Part shown: positions 1 to 12,182 of the stretch, in pieces | Position numbering within the stretch: the stretch's first letter is position 1 | Layout: each line of letters starts with the position of its first letter | NCBI GenBank assembly: GCA_963931865.1 | Contig: OZ007512.1 | Coordinates: 62,001-126,000, forward strand | DNA from: Axinella damicornis | Taxonomy: Eukaryota; Porifera; Demospongiae; Axinellida; Axinellidae | Direction of reading: 5' to 3' | DNA: 64,000 nucleotides | Program-made: the position numbers and the translations under genes | Notes under the pieces: generated by a model | What the model was told of the DNA's origin: nothing | The model's input: only the letters and a program-made list of their open reading frames with translations | The model's database searches: none

Positions 1-196
1 TTGGTGTAACCAATGTTCTGGAAGCGGAAGATACGGTAAAACTGGTGAGGGTTTCCAGGCCTTTCTCCTATAAACAGCCGGGGAACAAGCCTGAGAGTAC
101 ACTGGGAACAAGCCTGAGGGTACACTGGGAACAAGCCTGAGTGTACATACACATGACATTGTATATCCTGCTCATGCTAGCTTCACATACCCACAG

Positions 197-573
197 GCTG
201 GCTGAGAGAACCAGAATCACGCCCAACATTTGACGATATTGCTTTTCGGCTGGAGGACATGTTGTTGGATCCACTGCGCTACATCCTCACCACAGTACGT
301 ACAGGTTTGGGGAGGGATAGCGGTGGGGAGGGAGTGGTAGAGAGAGGTTTGGGGAGGGATAGCGGTGGGGAGGGAGTGGTAGAGAGAGGTTTGGGGAGGG
401 ATAGCGGTGGGGAGGGAGTGGTAGAGAGAGGTTTGGGGAGGGATAGCGGTGGGGAGGGGGTGGTAGAGAGAGGTTTGGGGAGGGATAGCGGTGGGGAGTG
501 GTAGAGAGAGGTTTGGGGAGGGTTGGGGAATGAGAAGTGGAAGGGAGAGGTTTGGGGAGGTGGAGAGGGAATG

Positions 574-615
<42 letters not shown>

Positions 616-3600
616 CGGGGACGAGGTTTGGGGAAGGTGAGGTGGGAGGAGAGGTTTGCCAAAGCATGGGCAGTTTGCAGTTGTATACATGTACATTGGT
701 GTACGGTTGTCCAGGACAGCCATTGGAGTACGGTTGTCCAGGACAGCCATTGGTGTACGGTTGTCCAGGACAGCCATTGGAGTACGGTTGTCCAGGACAG
801 CCATTGTGTTGTATCGGCCTATTATCGTAACACCTCTTGTCTGAATGCGAAGTCTGTAGCTGCATCTTATTGACACACAGCCTCCTTTCCTCACCCTCAG
901 ACTGATGGCCTTGTGACAGATTATGACAACCTTCCATCCAACCTCACCGCAAGTGGAGAGTTTACATATGAGAACCCGCTCCTCATGTCCAACGCCTTCC
1001 TGTCCTCCACAACGTCTCCCATCACCTCCTCCCTCGCAACCCCCTATGACAATACCCCCACCATCCAAGAGTACGATAATGCAGCGTCTCTTGGTGCCAC
1101 TCCAATGGCTGACAATGACATCATGACGATGGTGAGTCCACATTAGTGTTGACACTCTCCTTCAGTGCGTGTACTCATCCTAGCTGACTACATGTAGTTT
1201 CTCCTTCAGTGCGTATACTCATCCTAGCTGACTGCATGTAGTTAGGCCATGCATATCAGATTTGAAGTACCATAGTCGTAGATTATTTCTCATGGCAATA
1301 ATTTTGAGGTCTAGAAGCTAAAGTGGCATGCGAATATTTTGCAGCTGGATACATGTATTTCACTGATAACGTGCTCAGTAATAACCAGTCACTTGGTGAC
1401 TGATGGCGGAAGGGTTGGCGATTGAGTTGTGTGTGAGTATGTAGCTACCAGGTTTGTACATGTAAAGACACAGCTGTTGGGAAAGAGCTACCATCTGAGC
1501 CCAGGAACATGAAGGACAGATGGACTTAATTTCTCGGGGTCATCATCATGGCGAACTCTCATCGCTCTTAGTCTGGGGTTAGCCAATTGCCTGTAGTTCG
1601 ATCTTGTCACATGATTAAACTCAGAGTGCTACTGGGCTCTCCCTAATTGCTTGTGGCAGTGTATATAAAGGAGTCATAGAAATGCATATGAAAGTGGCAG
1701 GCCCATAGCAAGCTATTTTTGAGTGGTCCGGCCAAAACCGGACCGGCCGGACAGCTTGCTATGGCCATGAGTGGAATCTACGGTGAAAAGGTTGATCTTA
1801 CTTGACCCATGAAAACATAACTATGGCTACAGTAAAGGTCTGTGTATCCATTGAAACTCCACTGGAAGGTCAGATTGTTATGTATATTTAACATTGTTAA
1901 GTTGTAACTCTCGCCCTGAACTTCCCAATACGGAACGTTCTGTTGCCATAACGAAGTACATTCTTGTGGGAGCGTGTAATAATCCTCCAGGCTAGCAGGT
2001 GATGAGGGATGAGGGAGGGATGATTCACACTATAATCCTAGAAGGTATACTGCCTAGCAGCCACGATGCGGGTTTCTACATATCAGTTGCCGTGCGACAT
2101 GAAAATAGTTCTGTTGCCATGCAGCCAACGCCAGGTGCAGACCTCATACACATTGGTTACCCTCACACACACACACCACCACAACACACACCTCCCACAC
2201 CACACCACACACTTGCAAAGGCTGAAATGGCAGAGAGAGAGGCGGAAACTAAGAATCATGGACGCAAACCCAGTGAGTATGAAGACCCAGTGTCACCATC
2301 TGCCGGCAGAGATGTTGGGCGCTACGTGACTGCCCCCAAGCCCGCCATGCAGCCAACAGTGGTGGAGAATGAGCCACCACACGACTACAACTACATTGAG
2401 GAAGACATGGGCATGGGCAAGACAACAGCTCAAGTGATGGTAAGCTGGGCAGGGATGGTAGGGACAATGTGGCATTTACTACACTGAGCTGTATTTGCTG
2501 TACCATCTGAGACACCATTTTACGAAGGCATTCATGATCAGTCCCAGATTCTGTCTCACAGTTTTGGGGAAAGTCGGGAGGAAGGTCTGGGAGGGTTCGC
2601 ACATGAGGGTGCCACGGTGATCGGCATCACTGGAAGATTTGGTAGCTCTTTGTGTCCTGGGATGCCAAGTCATCTCAGTCCTGGTTCCCAACTCCCCCAC
2701 ACTATAATGCCAATGACAAGCATTGTGGCGTTGTTTCTGTGGATATGATGTCATGGTGGCACCGTGTCACTTGTGAACCCCCCAGGCGTTCCAAACATTT
2801 TCAGCTTAAGATCAGAATGGAAACCTTTGGTATCACACCAACACAGCTGTTAGAATGCTGGGTATAGGGACAGACATTAATAGATCTTGTATGACACTGT
2901 GACTTGTGTACACACACACGGTCCCCTCCACAGGCCAACGGCGAGCCTCCACACGATTACAACTACATCGAGGATGAACCGCTTCTAGCACCAACCAGTG
3001 GACCGCAGGTATGAGGGAGCTAGTGGGTGAGAGGTGACAGGCATGAGGGAGCTAGTGGGTGGGAGACACCAGGCAGGAGGGAGCTAGTGGGTGGGAGACA
3101 CCAGGCAGGAGGGAGCTAGTGGGTGGGAGACACCAGGCAGGAGGGAGCTAGTGGGTGGGAGACACCAGGCTGGAGGGAGCTAGTGGGTGGGAGACACCAG
3201 GCAGGAGGGAGCTAGTGGGTGGGAGACACCAGGCAGGAGGGAGCTAGTGGGTGGGAGGCACCAGGCAGGAGGGAGCTAGTGGGTGGGAGGCACCAGGCAG
3301 CTCAGGAGGGAGCTAGTGGGTGGGAGTAGCTGGTTGTGCCTGCTGGTTAGAAGAGCTCTACAAATCCTTGTGAACAGCGATCATTCACCCAACTGCACGC
3401 CACACCTCACAGGACAATCGACTCCAGGACGGTCCCCATGAGTATGAGTACATGGATGAGCAGGACCAGCCAAAGCCGCCTGATGGAGAGTACCAAACCA
3501 TCCCGGATGATTTCCTAGCCCCAGCTCCAGCCAAGGAGGCCTTTCCACAGCCGTACGAGTACCAAGAGATCCCCAACAACATGCTGGCTCACCCCTGGAG

Positions 3601-3727
3601 TCCAGACAGCGCATATGAAACTCCCATGGACGCAAAGGCCAAGGCAAGAACTATAGCCAGCCCCATCCAGTACCCTCCCGTGATCACAGACTACGAGACA
3701 CCCATGGACGCGATGAAGACCTTATGA
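197..3727 (+). CDS. ErbB-like receptor tyrosine kinase, last exons (kinase C-lobe end and phosphotyrosine tail), partial at 5' end
   Basis: Five phase-compatible exons are visible: 197-294, 901-1131, 2221-2439, 2934-3008 and 3413-3727 (stop TGA at 3725). The first codes for WLREPESRPTFDDIAFRLED then MLLDPLRYILTT. This fits the end of a tyrosine kinase domain (W-x-x-x-P-x-x-R-P-x-F), and the D-P-x-R-Y that follows is typical of the EGFR/ErbB family. The rest is a tail full of tyrosine motifs. There are four Y-x-N Grb2-type sites (YDNL, YENP, YDNT, YDNA) in exon 901-1131, and YNYIEE, YNYIED, YEYMDE, YQTI, YQEI and YETP in later exons. Exon 1 starts with GC before TGG, so the preceding exon should end in one base (T would give Cys-Trp); I could not place that exon in the window. 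Known of the family: phosphorylated tail tyrosines recruit SH2 proteins at the membrane. ErbB assignment rests on a short stretch; another RTK class is possible. Confidence 0.72.
304..520. repeat. 42-bp minisatellite in RTK intron
   Basis: About five copies of a G-rich 42-bp unit (GTTTGGGGAGGGATAGCGG and onward). The period is a multiple of three, so long but meaningless ORFs run through it on both strands. Confidence 0.9.
575..806. repeat. (GA)n tract followed by 27-bp minisatellite
   Basis: A GA run at about 575-611 is followed at about 703-806 by four copies of a 27-bp unit containing TACGGTTGTCCAGGACAGCC. It lies in the RTK intron just before the exon at 901. Confidence 0.85.
1703..1764. 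repeat. 62-bp imperfect palindrome rich in GGCCGG
   Basis: CCATAGCAAGCT at the left end is matched by AGCTTGCTATGG at the right, with inner arms GGTCCGGCC / GGACCGGCCGG. A related sequence lies in the opposite orientation near 62789-62838. Together they suggest a dispersed foldback-type repeat. Confidence 0.6.
3012..3325. repeat. 32-bp minisatellite in last RTK intron
   Basis: Around nine copies of a 32-bp unit beginning GAGGGAGCTAGTGGGTGGGA fill most of the intron between the exons ending at 3008 and starting at 3413. Confidence 0.9.
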
Positions 3728-5858
3728 ACTCATTAAAGTACCCTGACACAATGACCCTGACCTAATGCAGTAACTACATGTATGCCACTCCACAATGTTA
3801 CTTTTCTTTCTCTCCCGTCTCATATAGAATACATGTGATCAGCCTTTTAGTTTTAACTCCTTGCCAGCATGCCCATGTATGGTACCACATAACCTGTTTG
3901 TTTCACTGTCAGAAGTTAATTATACTGTTACAGATTAATTTATATAGCTGGTCTATACAAACTATTTTGTGCTATTGTGTGTAGTAGTACAATATTGGGT
4001 GACAGATTATGTGACACAATAATATGATTGCAATGAATTTGTACAGGTGCGTCCACCATCGATCGTAACAGGAAGTGATGTAATGTTCATACTCTCCCAG
4101 CAGTACTCAGCATTGCCCCAGGGCCCACCTGCGTAGTCCTCTCCCTCCCAACGGACAGGTGTGTGCGTAGCTTTGCACGGGGAGTAGGCACTCCTGCCAT
4201 TCTGTGGAGCGTGTCCCCCTCTCTCCTTCCAGTCACTCCTCCTAGCAGCACACAGTGTGGTACAGGCACATTGATGTTCTTGGTTAGGCTACATAGTGAC
4301 ATACCAGCTCAGTTTCTCGGTCAGGTTACATAGTCACGTCCATAACTGCTCAGTAAAGGTACGTTGATATTCTCGGTCAGGCTACACTAGTCGCGTCCAT
4401 AACTGCTCAGTAAAGGTACGTTGATATTCCCGGTCAGGCTACATAGTCACGTCCATAACTGCTCAGTAAAGGTACGTTGATATTCTCGGTCAGGCTACAC
4501 TAGTCGCGTCCATAACTGCTCAGTAAAGGTACGTTGATATTCTCGGTCTGGCTACATAGTCACGTCCATAACTGCTCAGTAAAGGTACGTTGATATTCTC
4601 GGTCAGGCTACATAGTCACGTCCATAACTGCTCAGTAAAGGTACGTTGATATTCTCGGTCTGGCTACATAGTCACGTCCATAACTGCTCAGACAGATACT
4701 GTATTTCTCCAAATAGACACTGCAGTGTTTATTCATTTCATAGTTCATTCAAGGGCAGCATTTATTGTTTTGGCTGCGCCGCGTACACATCATCCCTAGC
4801 TAGTTTCCCGTCAAAGTGTACGAGGACGATGGTGAAGACGATCCCTTCGCAGGTATTGAGGATGACGACAATTAAGCTTGAGGAGAATGAAACTGTCTTC
4901 CATGACAGTTAGAACTATCTAGCAGATGTACAAATTGTATCTACAAATTGTCCTTCACAAAGTCACTTATCAATGACACACTTTAGACCTTTCTATAATG
5001 CATACCATTCCAAACTCCACATGTATCTAGTATGACATACTTTGCACACGTGCTTAACCCATATATTGGCCACGGCGTTTATTCGTGGGCATGCAGCGTT
5101 TATTTCACTCAGCGCCTCCAACTGTGCAGTGTCTACTTGCAGAAACACATGTTGATACCTTAGTCTGGCTACTTACCAACTCTAACCCCAATCTAAGTGG
5201 TTCGAGGGTGTGGTCACACCGTTGGGAGTGTGGTTGGGCACATACCAACTCTAATAATGTAAGTGGTTCGAGGGTGTGGTTGGGCACATACCAACTCTAA
5301 TAATGTAAGTGGTTCGAGGGTGTGGTCACACCGTCGGGAGTGTGGTCGGGTACAATAGCGCACACGCTTTACATTGCGTCTACTGCACATAGTGTCGGGA
5401 GGGAATGACACGTGGAGTCTGCTTTCCTGACCACGTACGTGGCATGGCTAATTAGCTCAGATAGGAGGTACGCTTCATTTGAATCAAACATGTAGCCTTT
5501 TCCGCTCTATAGGGTCGAAAATGGCAGAGCTTCCGGAAGACTTCAGTGCTTAACAAAGAGTAGCTCAGACGAGCGTCAAACCAGCGCCTAGCATGTGCCT
5601 AAAAGTGCAAGCTCTGAGCAGCGACAAATTAATTTGTCGACCTATGATGATTTCGTTCAAACCTACGGTACACTCAACGAAGTTCCAAGACATACTACAG
5701 TTGCATCCAAACATGAATTGCATAATCATCCAATTATGGATGATTATGTAATACACATACAGTGTACTCAACAGGGATGCACAAACCGTCCAATTTTGGA
5801 ACGATACAACACCAGCACAGCAATGACCAATAGTGACTTCATACTAGCACATACGTAC
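3728..5858. other. Spacer between RTK and RNF212-like gene, with two tandem arrays
   Basis: I see no convincing gene. A 56-bp unit (contains GCTCAGTAAAGGTACGTTGA) repeats about 6.6 times at about 4318-4690. A roughly 46-bp unit (contains GTAAGTGGTTCGAGGGTGTG) repeats three to four times at 5178-5345. An AATAAA-like signal for the RTK is not clear; ATTAAA occurs at 3732. A 117-residue ORF at 5595-5948 (+) resembles nothing I know. Confidence 0.6.
4817..4875 (+). CDS. Possible terminal exon with acidic C-terminus
   Basis: After a plausible acceptor (cccgtcaaag) the frame reads YEDDGEDDPFAGIEDDDN followed by TAA. The acidic composition and clean stop look like a protein C-terminus, but I cannot find the exons that would precede it. 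It could be an alternative RTK end, an unknown small gene or chance. Confidence 0.2.
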
Positions 5859-7071
5859 CTTCTCTCCCCAGAGGCACTCTCCTTCCATTCATTCCCTGCT
5901 GCATGGACATCGGTGGTGGCCAGGTACGAATTGGTCTTCCCTGGATGACTGGCGAGGGACCGAGAGCTGACATGGAGGGGTGAGATGCACCCAGGGTAGA
6001 GATGTGGTGGTGGGATGAGCCGAGTGTGGAGGGGTGGTGGGTGGGGTCCAGGGTGGAGGGGTGATGGTGGGATGGGCCGAGTGTGGAGGGATGATGGTGG
6101 GATGGGCCGAGTGTGGAGGGGTGACGATGGGATGGGCCGAATGTGGAGGGATGATGGTGGGATGGGCCGAGTGTGGAGGGGTGACGATGGGATGGGCCGA
6201 GTGTGGAGGGATGATGGTGGGATGGGCTTAGGATGGAGGAGTGAGGGTGGGATGGGCCCCGAGTGGAGTGGAGATAGTGGGGTGCACCCGGGGTAGAGAG
6301 AGGGTGGGATGCATCCAGGGTGGTGTGCGGACGGGTGGAAGAGTGAGGATGGGATGGGCCAACGGTGGAGGTGTGAGGGTGTGGTAGGCCCACGGTGGAG
6401 GGGTGAGGGTGTGGTAGGCCCACAGTGGAGGGGTGAGGGTGTGATAGGCCAACAGTGGAGGGGTGAGGGTGTGATAGGCCCAGATTGGAAAGGTGGGAAG
6501 AGGGGTGGGACTGTTTGGGGTCTGGATCCACATCCATTGGCATCTCTCTCCTTGCTCTCTCCACCTGTTGCCTGAGGGCCATCACCCGTCTCTCCTTCAT
6601 TGAAATGTATCTCTCTTGCCTCCTACAGTCTGCTTCAAGCTCTCGTTGCATCTTCCCAGCATATCTGAGGATGGTGAGCGTCCAGTGCTTGCGGTGCAGA
6701 AGAACTCTTAATTCCCTGAAAGGAAACAGCACATGACAGCATAGCCGGTGTCATAGTTGCCTCGTACCCTGCTATCTCACCCCAGTGTTTGTGACTTTCA
6801 GTACAGCAAGCAACAAATGGGACAGCAAGCAATGTACACTGTACGCTGCTGCAAGTGGCAAACACTGGGATGAGAAGGCCTGGATTAGCCTCAAACCCAC
6901 GTGCCTGGGTTCGAGGCTAGGATATGACGCTAGAAGCCCTTAGTACACAGCTGTTGCATGTAGGCCCTGAAATCTCCAGCAGGATAAATTTTATCTAGAG
7001 CAGAGGGTCCATTTTTCCAAGGAAACTCCCCTAAGGGGGGGCCAGCAAGTGGTATTTACAAATTTCATTGC

Positions 7072-7103
<32 letters not shown>

Positions 7104-7684
7104 GCCACAAATTAGAACTAGCCTAGAGAAACATATGTGCACACAAGACCTGTATATAAACCAACACCTTGTATAGATATTCCTATAAAATCAACGTGGA
7201 TATTGGACGGAGCTTAATTATGAGCTCCGGAGATATTGCATGGTCCAGCAGAAGTACCTAAGCTGGGTACGAGACTAGTACTTAAGTATAGGCAATGGAC
7301 ACACAACATGCTCATTCAGTACTGGTCCTGGCCTACATTGCCCTACTTCCTGCCGGACCAACTTTCTTTCAAATTAGTTCTGTATCAGGTGCGCTCTATT
7401 TGGAATACAACCCACCTGTGGAGCTTCTGGAACTCCGCTGCTTGTATCATCTTCTGAAGGGCAACCACTGGACCCGTGAAATAGAATAATACGCTCTTGC
7501 TCATCTGGTCCGGATGACCAAGCTTTACCGCGCTGTAGGTGGCCATGCATTGCGGGCAAGTTTTTGCGGCCTCCCGCCTGCATTCCTCGCACACAAAGTG
7601 GCCACAGCTAGTCAGGTAGAAGCTCCTGCGGCTCACAGGGTTGGGCCGACTGCGACACGAGCTGCAAAGCACAGCCCACTCCAT
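5859..7684 (-). CDS. RNF212/ZIP3-family RING protein with repetitive C-terminal tail
   Basis: Exon 1 (7684-7416) starts MEWAVLCSSC and carries a complete C3HC4 RING: C7, C10, C27, H29, C32, C35, C43, C46. The order C-x2-C, SCGHFVCEEC, CPQC and the following hydrophobic helix match RNF212/Zip3-type SUMO/ubiquitin ligases, which act at meiotic crossover sites on the synaptonemal complex (family knowledge). Exon 2 (6715-5859) joins in phase (AG|G) and gives the expected coiled coil (FQKLHRELRVLLHRKHW onward). It then runs into a His/Pro/Ser/Gly tail built from about twenty 10-residue units such as PSHHHPSTLG. A strong donor (GAAG|GTACGT) ends exon 2 at 5859, so a short last exon probably lies downstream; I could not identify it. 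The tail could be an expanded coding minisatellite or partly intronic. Confidence 0.75.
5990..6480. repeat. 30-bp minisatellite inside RNF212-like exon 2
   Basis: Units of 30 bp (such as GATGGGCCGAGTGTGGAGGG) repeat about sixteen times. Being a multiple of three, the array stays open in the coding frame and would encode the decapeptide tail on the minus strand. Confidence 0.85.
6886..6919. repeat. 34-bp palindrome with TAGCCTC...GAGGCTA ends
   Basis: TAGCCTCAAACCCA is mirrored by TGGGTTCGAGGCTA. The ends resemble the TIR of the larger elements at 26295 and 55277. No clear target duplication is visible. Confidence 0.5.
7073..7100. repeat. Poly-G tract of 28
   Basis: Uninterrupted run of 28 G in the RNF212-like intron; one of many long G/C homopolymers in the window. 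Confidence 0.95.
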
Positions 7685-8189
7685 TCAGACACTCATTTGT
7701 GCAAAATCAGTGTAGGAGAGTCGTGTACCCCTTTGAATTCTGGACATTTGCGCGCCCTTTGTTGGCCTTCCCTGTATGCGCATGCGTAACTGGTCAGATT
7801 TCGCGCGCCGCGGATTTCGAGCTCAGTGCTGTTCCTGTGGGAAATTGTGCCCATTTCATACACAGAACAGTATACATGTAAATTATGCTGCTCACTATTA
7901 TCATGCATGCAAATTCAGCTAAGTCACAACTAATATTGCTGTTTGCTTCTGTAAAGCGTTGCATTTCACTATGGTCCGGTGGCTGGTTCACTTGTATTAT
8001 CATAAATAATTATTGAACAATTGGTGTATAAAATGGTATGAAGCACATGTACTATGAATGAACAATAACACAGAGCTCTATAGTTCACATCTATGTACAC
8101 ACACACAATACAGTATACTTGGAAAATTGATATGAATGATGACTGTGTTGAGTGCTGGCACTCACAGGAAACATAAATAGGTGTGGCAC

Positions 8190-11100
8190 TCAAACACACG
8201 TCTCTGTGTGGCTGAGGCTGGGTCCATGTATGGCCTGAGCGCTGCTTGGCCGCTTGAACAGGTCTCTATCAGAACCCGACAGGTCAAACTCTCTCTGTGA
8301 ATGCACTCGACTGAGTTGAGAAGACCTGTTGATCGCATTCTGTGAGGGGGATATTCACAGCACACATGACAGCATATTCAAACCCATGGACGGAGAGGAC
8401 ACCCCACCTAGACAATCCTCACCCCCACAGCAGATTTGATGTCAAATCACTTTCAGCTGCAACATCCATTGCACTCATTCTTCCCTCTCTTCCTCCCTCC
8501 TTCATTCCCTTCCTCCTTCCTTCCTCCCTCCCATGCTCCCCTCTCCCCCTCCCTCCATCCTTCTTCCTCCCTCCCATGCTCCCCTCTCCCCCTCCCTCCA
8601 CCCTTCCTTCCTCCCTCCCATGCTCCCTTCTCCCCCTCCCTCCACCCTTCCTTCCTCCCTCCCATGCTCCCCTCTCCCCCTCCCTCCACCCTTCCTTCCT
8701 CCCTCCCATGCTCCCCTCTCTCCCTCCCTCCACCCTTCCTTCCCCTGTCCCCCTCCATCCTCCCTCCCTCACCTGTGACATAGCCACTCTAGATCTCTCC
8801 AACTGCTGTAGCACTGACTGTTTCTGCTGGTGTTTCTCCAGCTCATGATGGCGTCTTGCTAGTGCCTGGTACTTGCACCCCAGAAGCAAGTAGCGCTGTT
8901 CGGTACGCTGACACCTGTGGACAGCATCAATGCAGTGAGGGTGAGCCATCACAGCACATGTACCAGCTACAACTAACTATCGTCAAGCACCAAGACACAA
9001 TGCAGTGAGGGGGAGCCATCTCAGTACATGTGCCAGCTACAACTAACTATCGTCAAGCACCAAGACACAATGCAGTGAGGGGGAGCCATCACAGCACATG
9101 TACCAGCTACAACTAACTAACGTCAAGCACCAAGACACAATGCAGTGAGGGGGAGCCATCTCAGCACATGTACCAGCTACAACTAACTATCGTCAAGCAC
9201 CAAGACACAATGCAGTGAGGGGGAGCCATCACAGCACATGTACCAGCTACAACTAACTATCGTCAAGCACCAAGACACAATGCAGTGAGGGGGAGCCATC
9301 TCAGCACATGTACCAGCTACAACTAACTAACGCCAAGCACCAAGACACAATGCAGTGAGGGGGAGCCATCACAGCACATGTACCAACTAGCAATGCTACA
9401 ACTAACTTAGTAAAAATCTCATCAGTGGTTGTTTTGGCTACCATCTACGATGTTTGCAATCATCATAGACCTCTCAACTTCAAAAAGAACTCTATAGTGA
9501 GATACCCAAGCGGAGCTGAACTTGGTCCTGTAAGCAGCTGCCCGCGTGTGACTTTCTTGGACGTCTTTGACCTGCTGCTTTACTCACTAGTGTCATCAGA
9601 GTCTGGCACGCAAATGTCCTCCGTTTCAGAGTCACTCATTCCAACTACTGATCATTGTAGCTGACATGCGGATACGGGATACTCGCTCATACACGTGCAC
9701 ACGTACAGAACATTCAACTTTAGATGATCAGCAGACCGTGAGAAACGAGGACATCATTCCCAGCTAGGTGCTCGGTTATTACTGAGCACCTGGGAACGAG
9801 GCTACGTAAGACTGTGAGAACAGGGCTGAAATCGTGAGTCTCACGGTGAGATTGTGAGAGTTGAGAGCTAGGTCTGTCACAATGCTCTAGAAAATTAAGG
9901 GCACATGTGATGCTGGCAGCCATTTGAGTTTTGTATAACGGCACGGTGAAATCTGTGTAGGGATCGTCCTAAACTCAGCAGGTATGCTACTTGTAAGACC
10001 GCTACACAGCAGAAACAACTGATGGTACTTTCAGCAGTGATGGAAAACCCTTTGGCAGGGCTCTTAAGGGAGTGATGTCACTGCAGACCTGTCGTTGGCG
10101 TGGCTGAGTCCCTCCCTCCCTCCCTCCCTTCCCTCCCTCCCTCCCCTCCCTCCCTCCCTCCCTCCCTCCCTCCCCTCCCTCCCTCCCTCCCCTCCCTCCC
10201 TCCCTCCCTCCCCTCCCTCCCTCCCTCCCTCCCTCCCTCCCTCCCTCCCTCCCTCCCTCCCTCACAGACCTGTCGTTGGCATGGGTGAGTTTAGTCTCAG
10301 TCTCCATGACCCTGTGTTCTGCCAAGCGCAGGGACAGCCGGAGGTTGTGGTCGCTCTGCTGCAGGCAGTCCAGGGACCTCTGCATGTCCTCTAGCTGGTG
10401 TTGCAGGGACACTATCACCTGCTCCTCAACCCTCCCCTCATCCCCCCACACGTCCTGACCACAGTCCTGCTTCACCTGTGAGTGAGTGTGTGTGTGTGTG
10501 TGTTGAACTGCAGGCACATGGCTGAAAAGACATAGAGAAAATAAGGGTTAGGGTTCTCTAAATAGTAATTGAGAAGTCCTTTGGGCACTTATACTCCTCA
10601 GGTTACAGTATACAACGGCTGGCAACTACGTACACCACTTCCTGAGCTACATGTAGTGCTCCACCTCACTGTGTGGTATCATGATGCTGTGTGTGTGCTC
10701 CACCTCACTGTGTGGTGTCACGAAGCTGTGTGTGTGCTCCACCTCACTGTGTGGTGTCACGAAGCTGTGTGTGTGCTTACAAGTATTTGCAGCTGGTTGT
10801 GCAACATCTCCAGTGCCTCCATACCCCCTGGACGATACTCCTCCACTGGAGATACAGCGGTACGCACCTCTGCAGGAGGGAGGGAGGGAGGGAGGGAGGG
10901 AGGGAGGGAGGGAGGGAGGCAGGGAGGGAGGCAGGGGAGGCAGGGAGGGAGGGAGGGAGGGAGGGAGGGAGGGAGGGAGGGAGGGAGGCAGGGAGGGGGG
11001 AGGCAGGGAGGGAGGGAGGGAGGGAGGGAGGGAGGGAGGGAGGGGGGGGGAGGGAGGGAGGGAGGGAGGGGGAGGGAGGGGGGGGGAGGGAGGGGGGGAG

Positions 11101-12107
11101 GGAGGGAGGGAGGGGGAGGGAGGGAGGGAGGGGAGGGAGGAGGGAGGGAGGGGAGGAGGGAGGGAGGGAGGGAGGGGAGGGAGGGAGGGAGGGAGGGGAA
11201 GGAGGGAGGCAGGGAGGCAGGAGGGGGGAAGTAGGCAGGGAAGGAGGGAGGGAGGGGGGAGGGAGGGAGGGAGGGAGGCAGGGAGGGAGGACATGAAGGA
11301 AAAATATATCAGTCTTCTGATTGCTGTCACATGGCTGCAGGTGGCCACCACGCACTGCCAATGTATAGCACGCCACTAGAGTAGTAGTCGCTGTGGCTAG
11401 AACAGCATGCAGGCATCCCGGGACAACCAGCCGTGCCATCCCGGGACAACCAGCCGTGCCACATGCCGGCATCCCGAGACAACCAGCTGTGCCACATGCA
11501 GGCATCCCGGGACAACCAGCCGTGCCACATGCAGGCATCCCGGGACAACCAGCCGTGCCACATGCAGGTATCCCGGGACAACCAGCCGTGCCACATGCAG
11601 TATGAACAACTTTCTCTTCCGTCTTTCTTTACTGCGAGCAACAAGCCAAGATGGGAATGACTTGGGGTCAGGGTACAACCACAAGACTCGTGCACAATAG
11701 GGAGGGCTGTAACATACCACTTCACTCACTTACACTACAAAGGAAAAGACTCGTCTCAAGCAGTTTGGGTATTGAGGTGCTGGCATAAACTCATTTCAGA
11801 GACAATAGTGTGTGTAGGAGATCTAGAGGGAGCACTTGTGTGCAACATACCCTCTGTAGTCTGATACGCAAGTGTTGTACCTTCGTCCCGCTGAGACACA
11901 CTCTCACGCTGTGTGTGTGTGTGTGTGCGTGTGTGTGTGTGCGTGTGTGTGTGCGTGTGTGTGTGTGCGTGTGTGTGTGTGTGTGTGATAGGTGACTATA
12001 CTGCCAATGAATGAACTACATGCTGACAATGTCCCCTTTTGTAATTAACACTCTGAAAAGCTGATGTATACTGCAATGCATTATGCTCAGTATTAAAGAG
12101 TTTGAAA

Positions 12108-12182
<75 letters not shown>

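Noticed and set aside
1..50. Upstream RTK exon ending at a GTGAGG donor at 45
   Set aside because: Its frame would give no tyrosine-kinase-like sequence and would put Gly in place of the usual Cys before Trp; left unassigned.
279..937. Several overlapping minus-strand ORFs over 100 residues
   Set aside because: They arise from the 42-bp and 27-bp minisatellites and the (GA)n tract and lie antisense to clean RTK exons.
5440..5500. Possible tRNA (TTAGCTCAGATAGG)
   Set aside because: Resembles an A box but there is no B box or cloverleaf downstream.
5595..5948. 117-residue plus ORF
   Set aside because: No homology recognised, no splice or promoter support, and it overlaps the end of the RNF212-like exon on the other strand.
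8419..8952. 177-residue minus ORF rich in Gly/Arg/Glu
   Set aside because: Only its N-terminal part (8914-8773) is a real exon; the rest is read-through of a purine minisatellite past a GTGAGG donor.
10647..11538. ORFs of 200-250 residues (Pro/Ser/Leu or Gly/Arg/Glu) on both strands
   Set aside because: Pure (GGGA)n translation in all frames.
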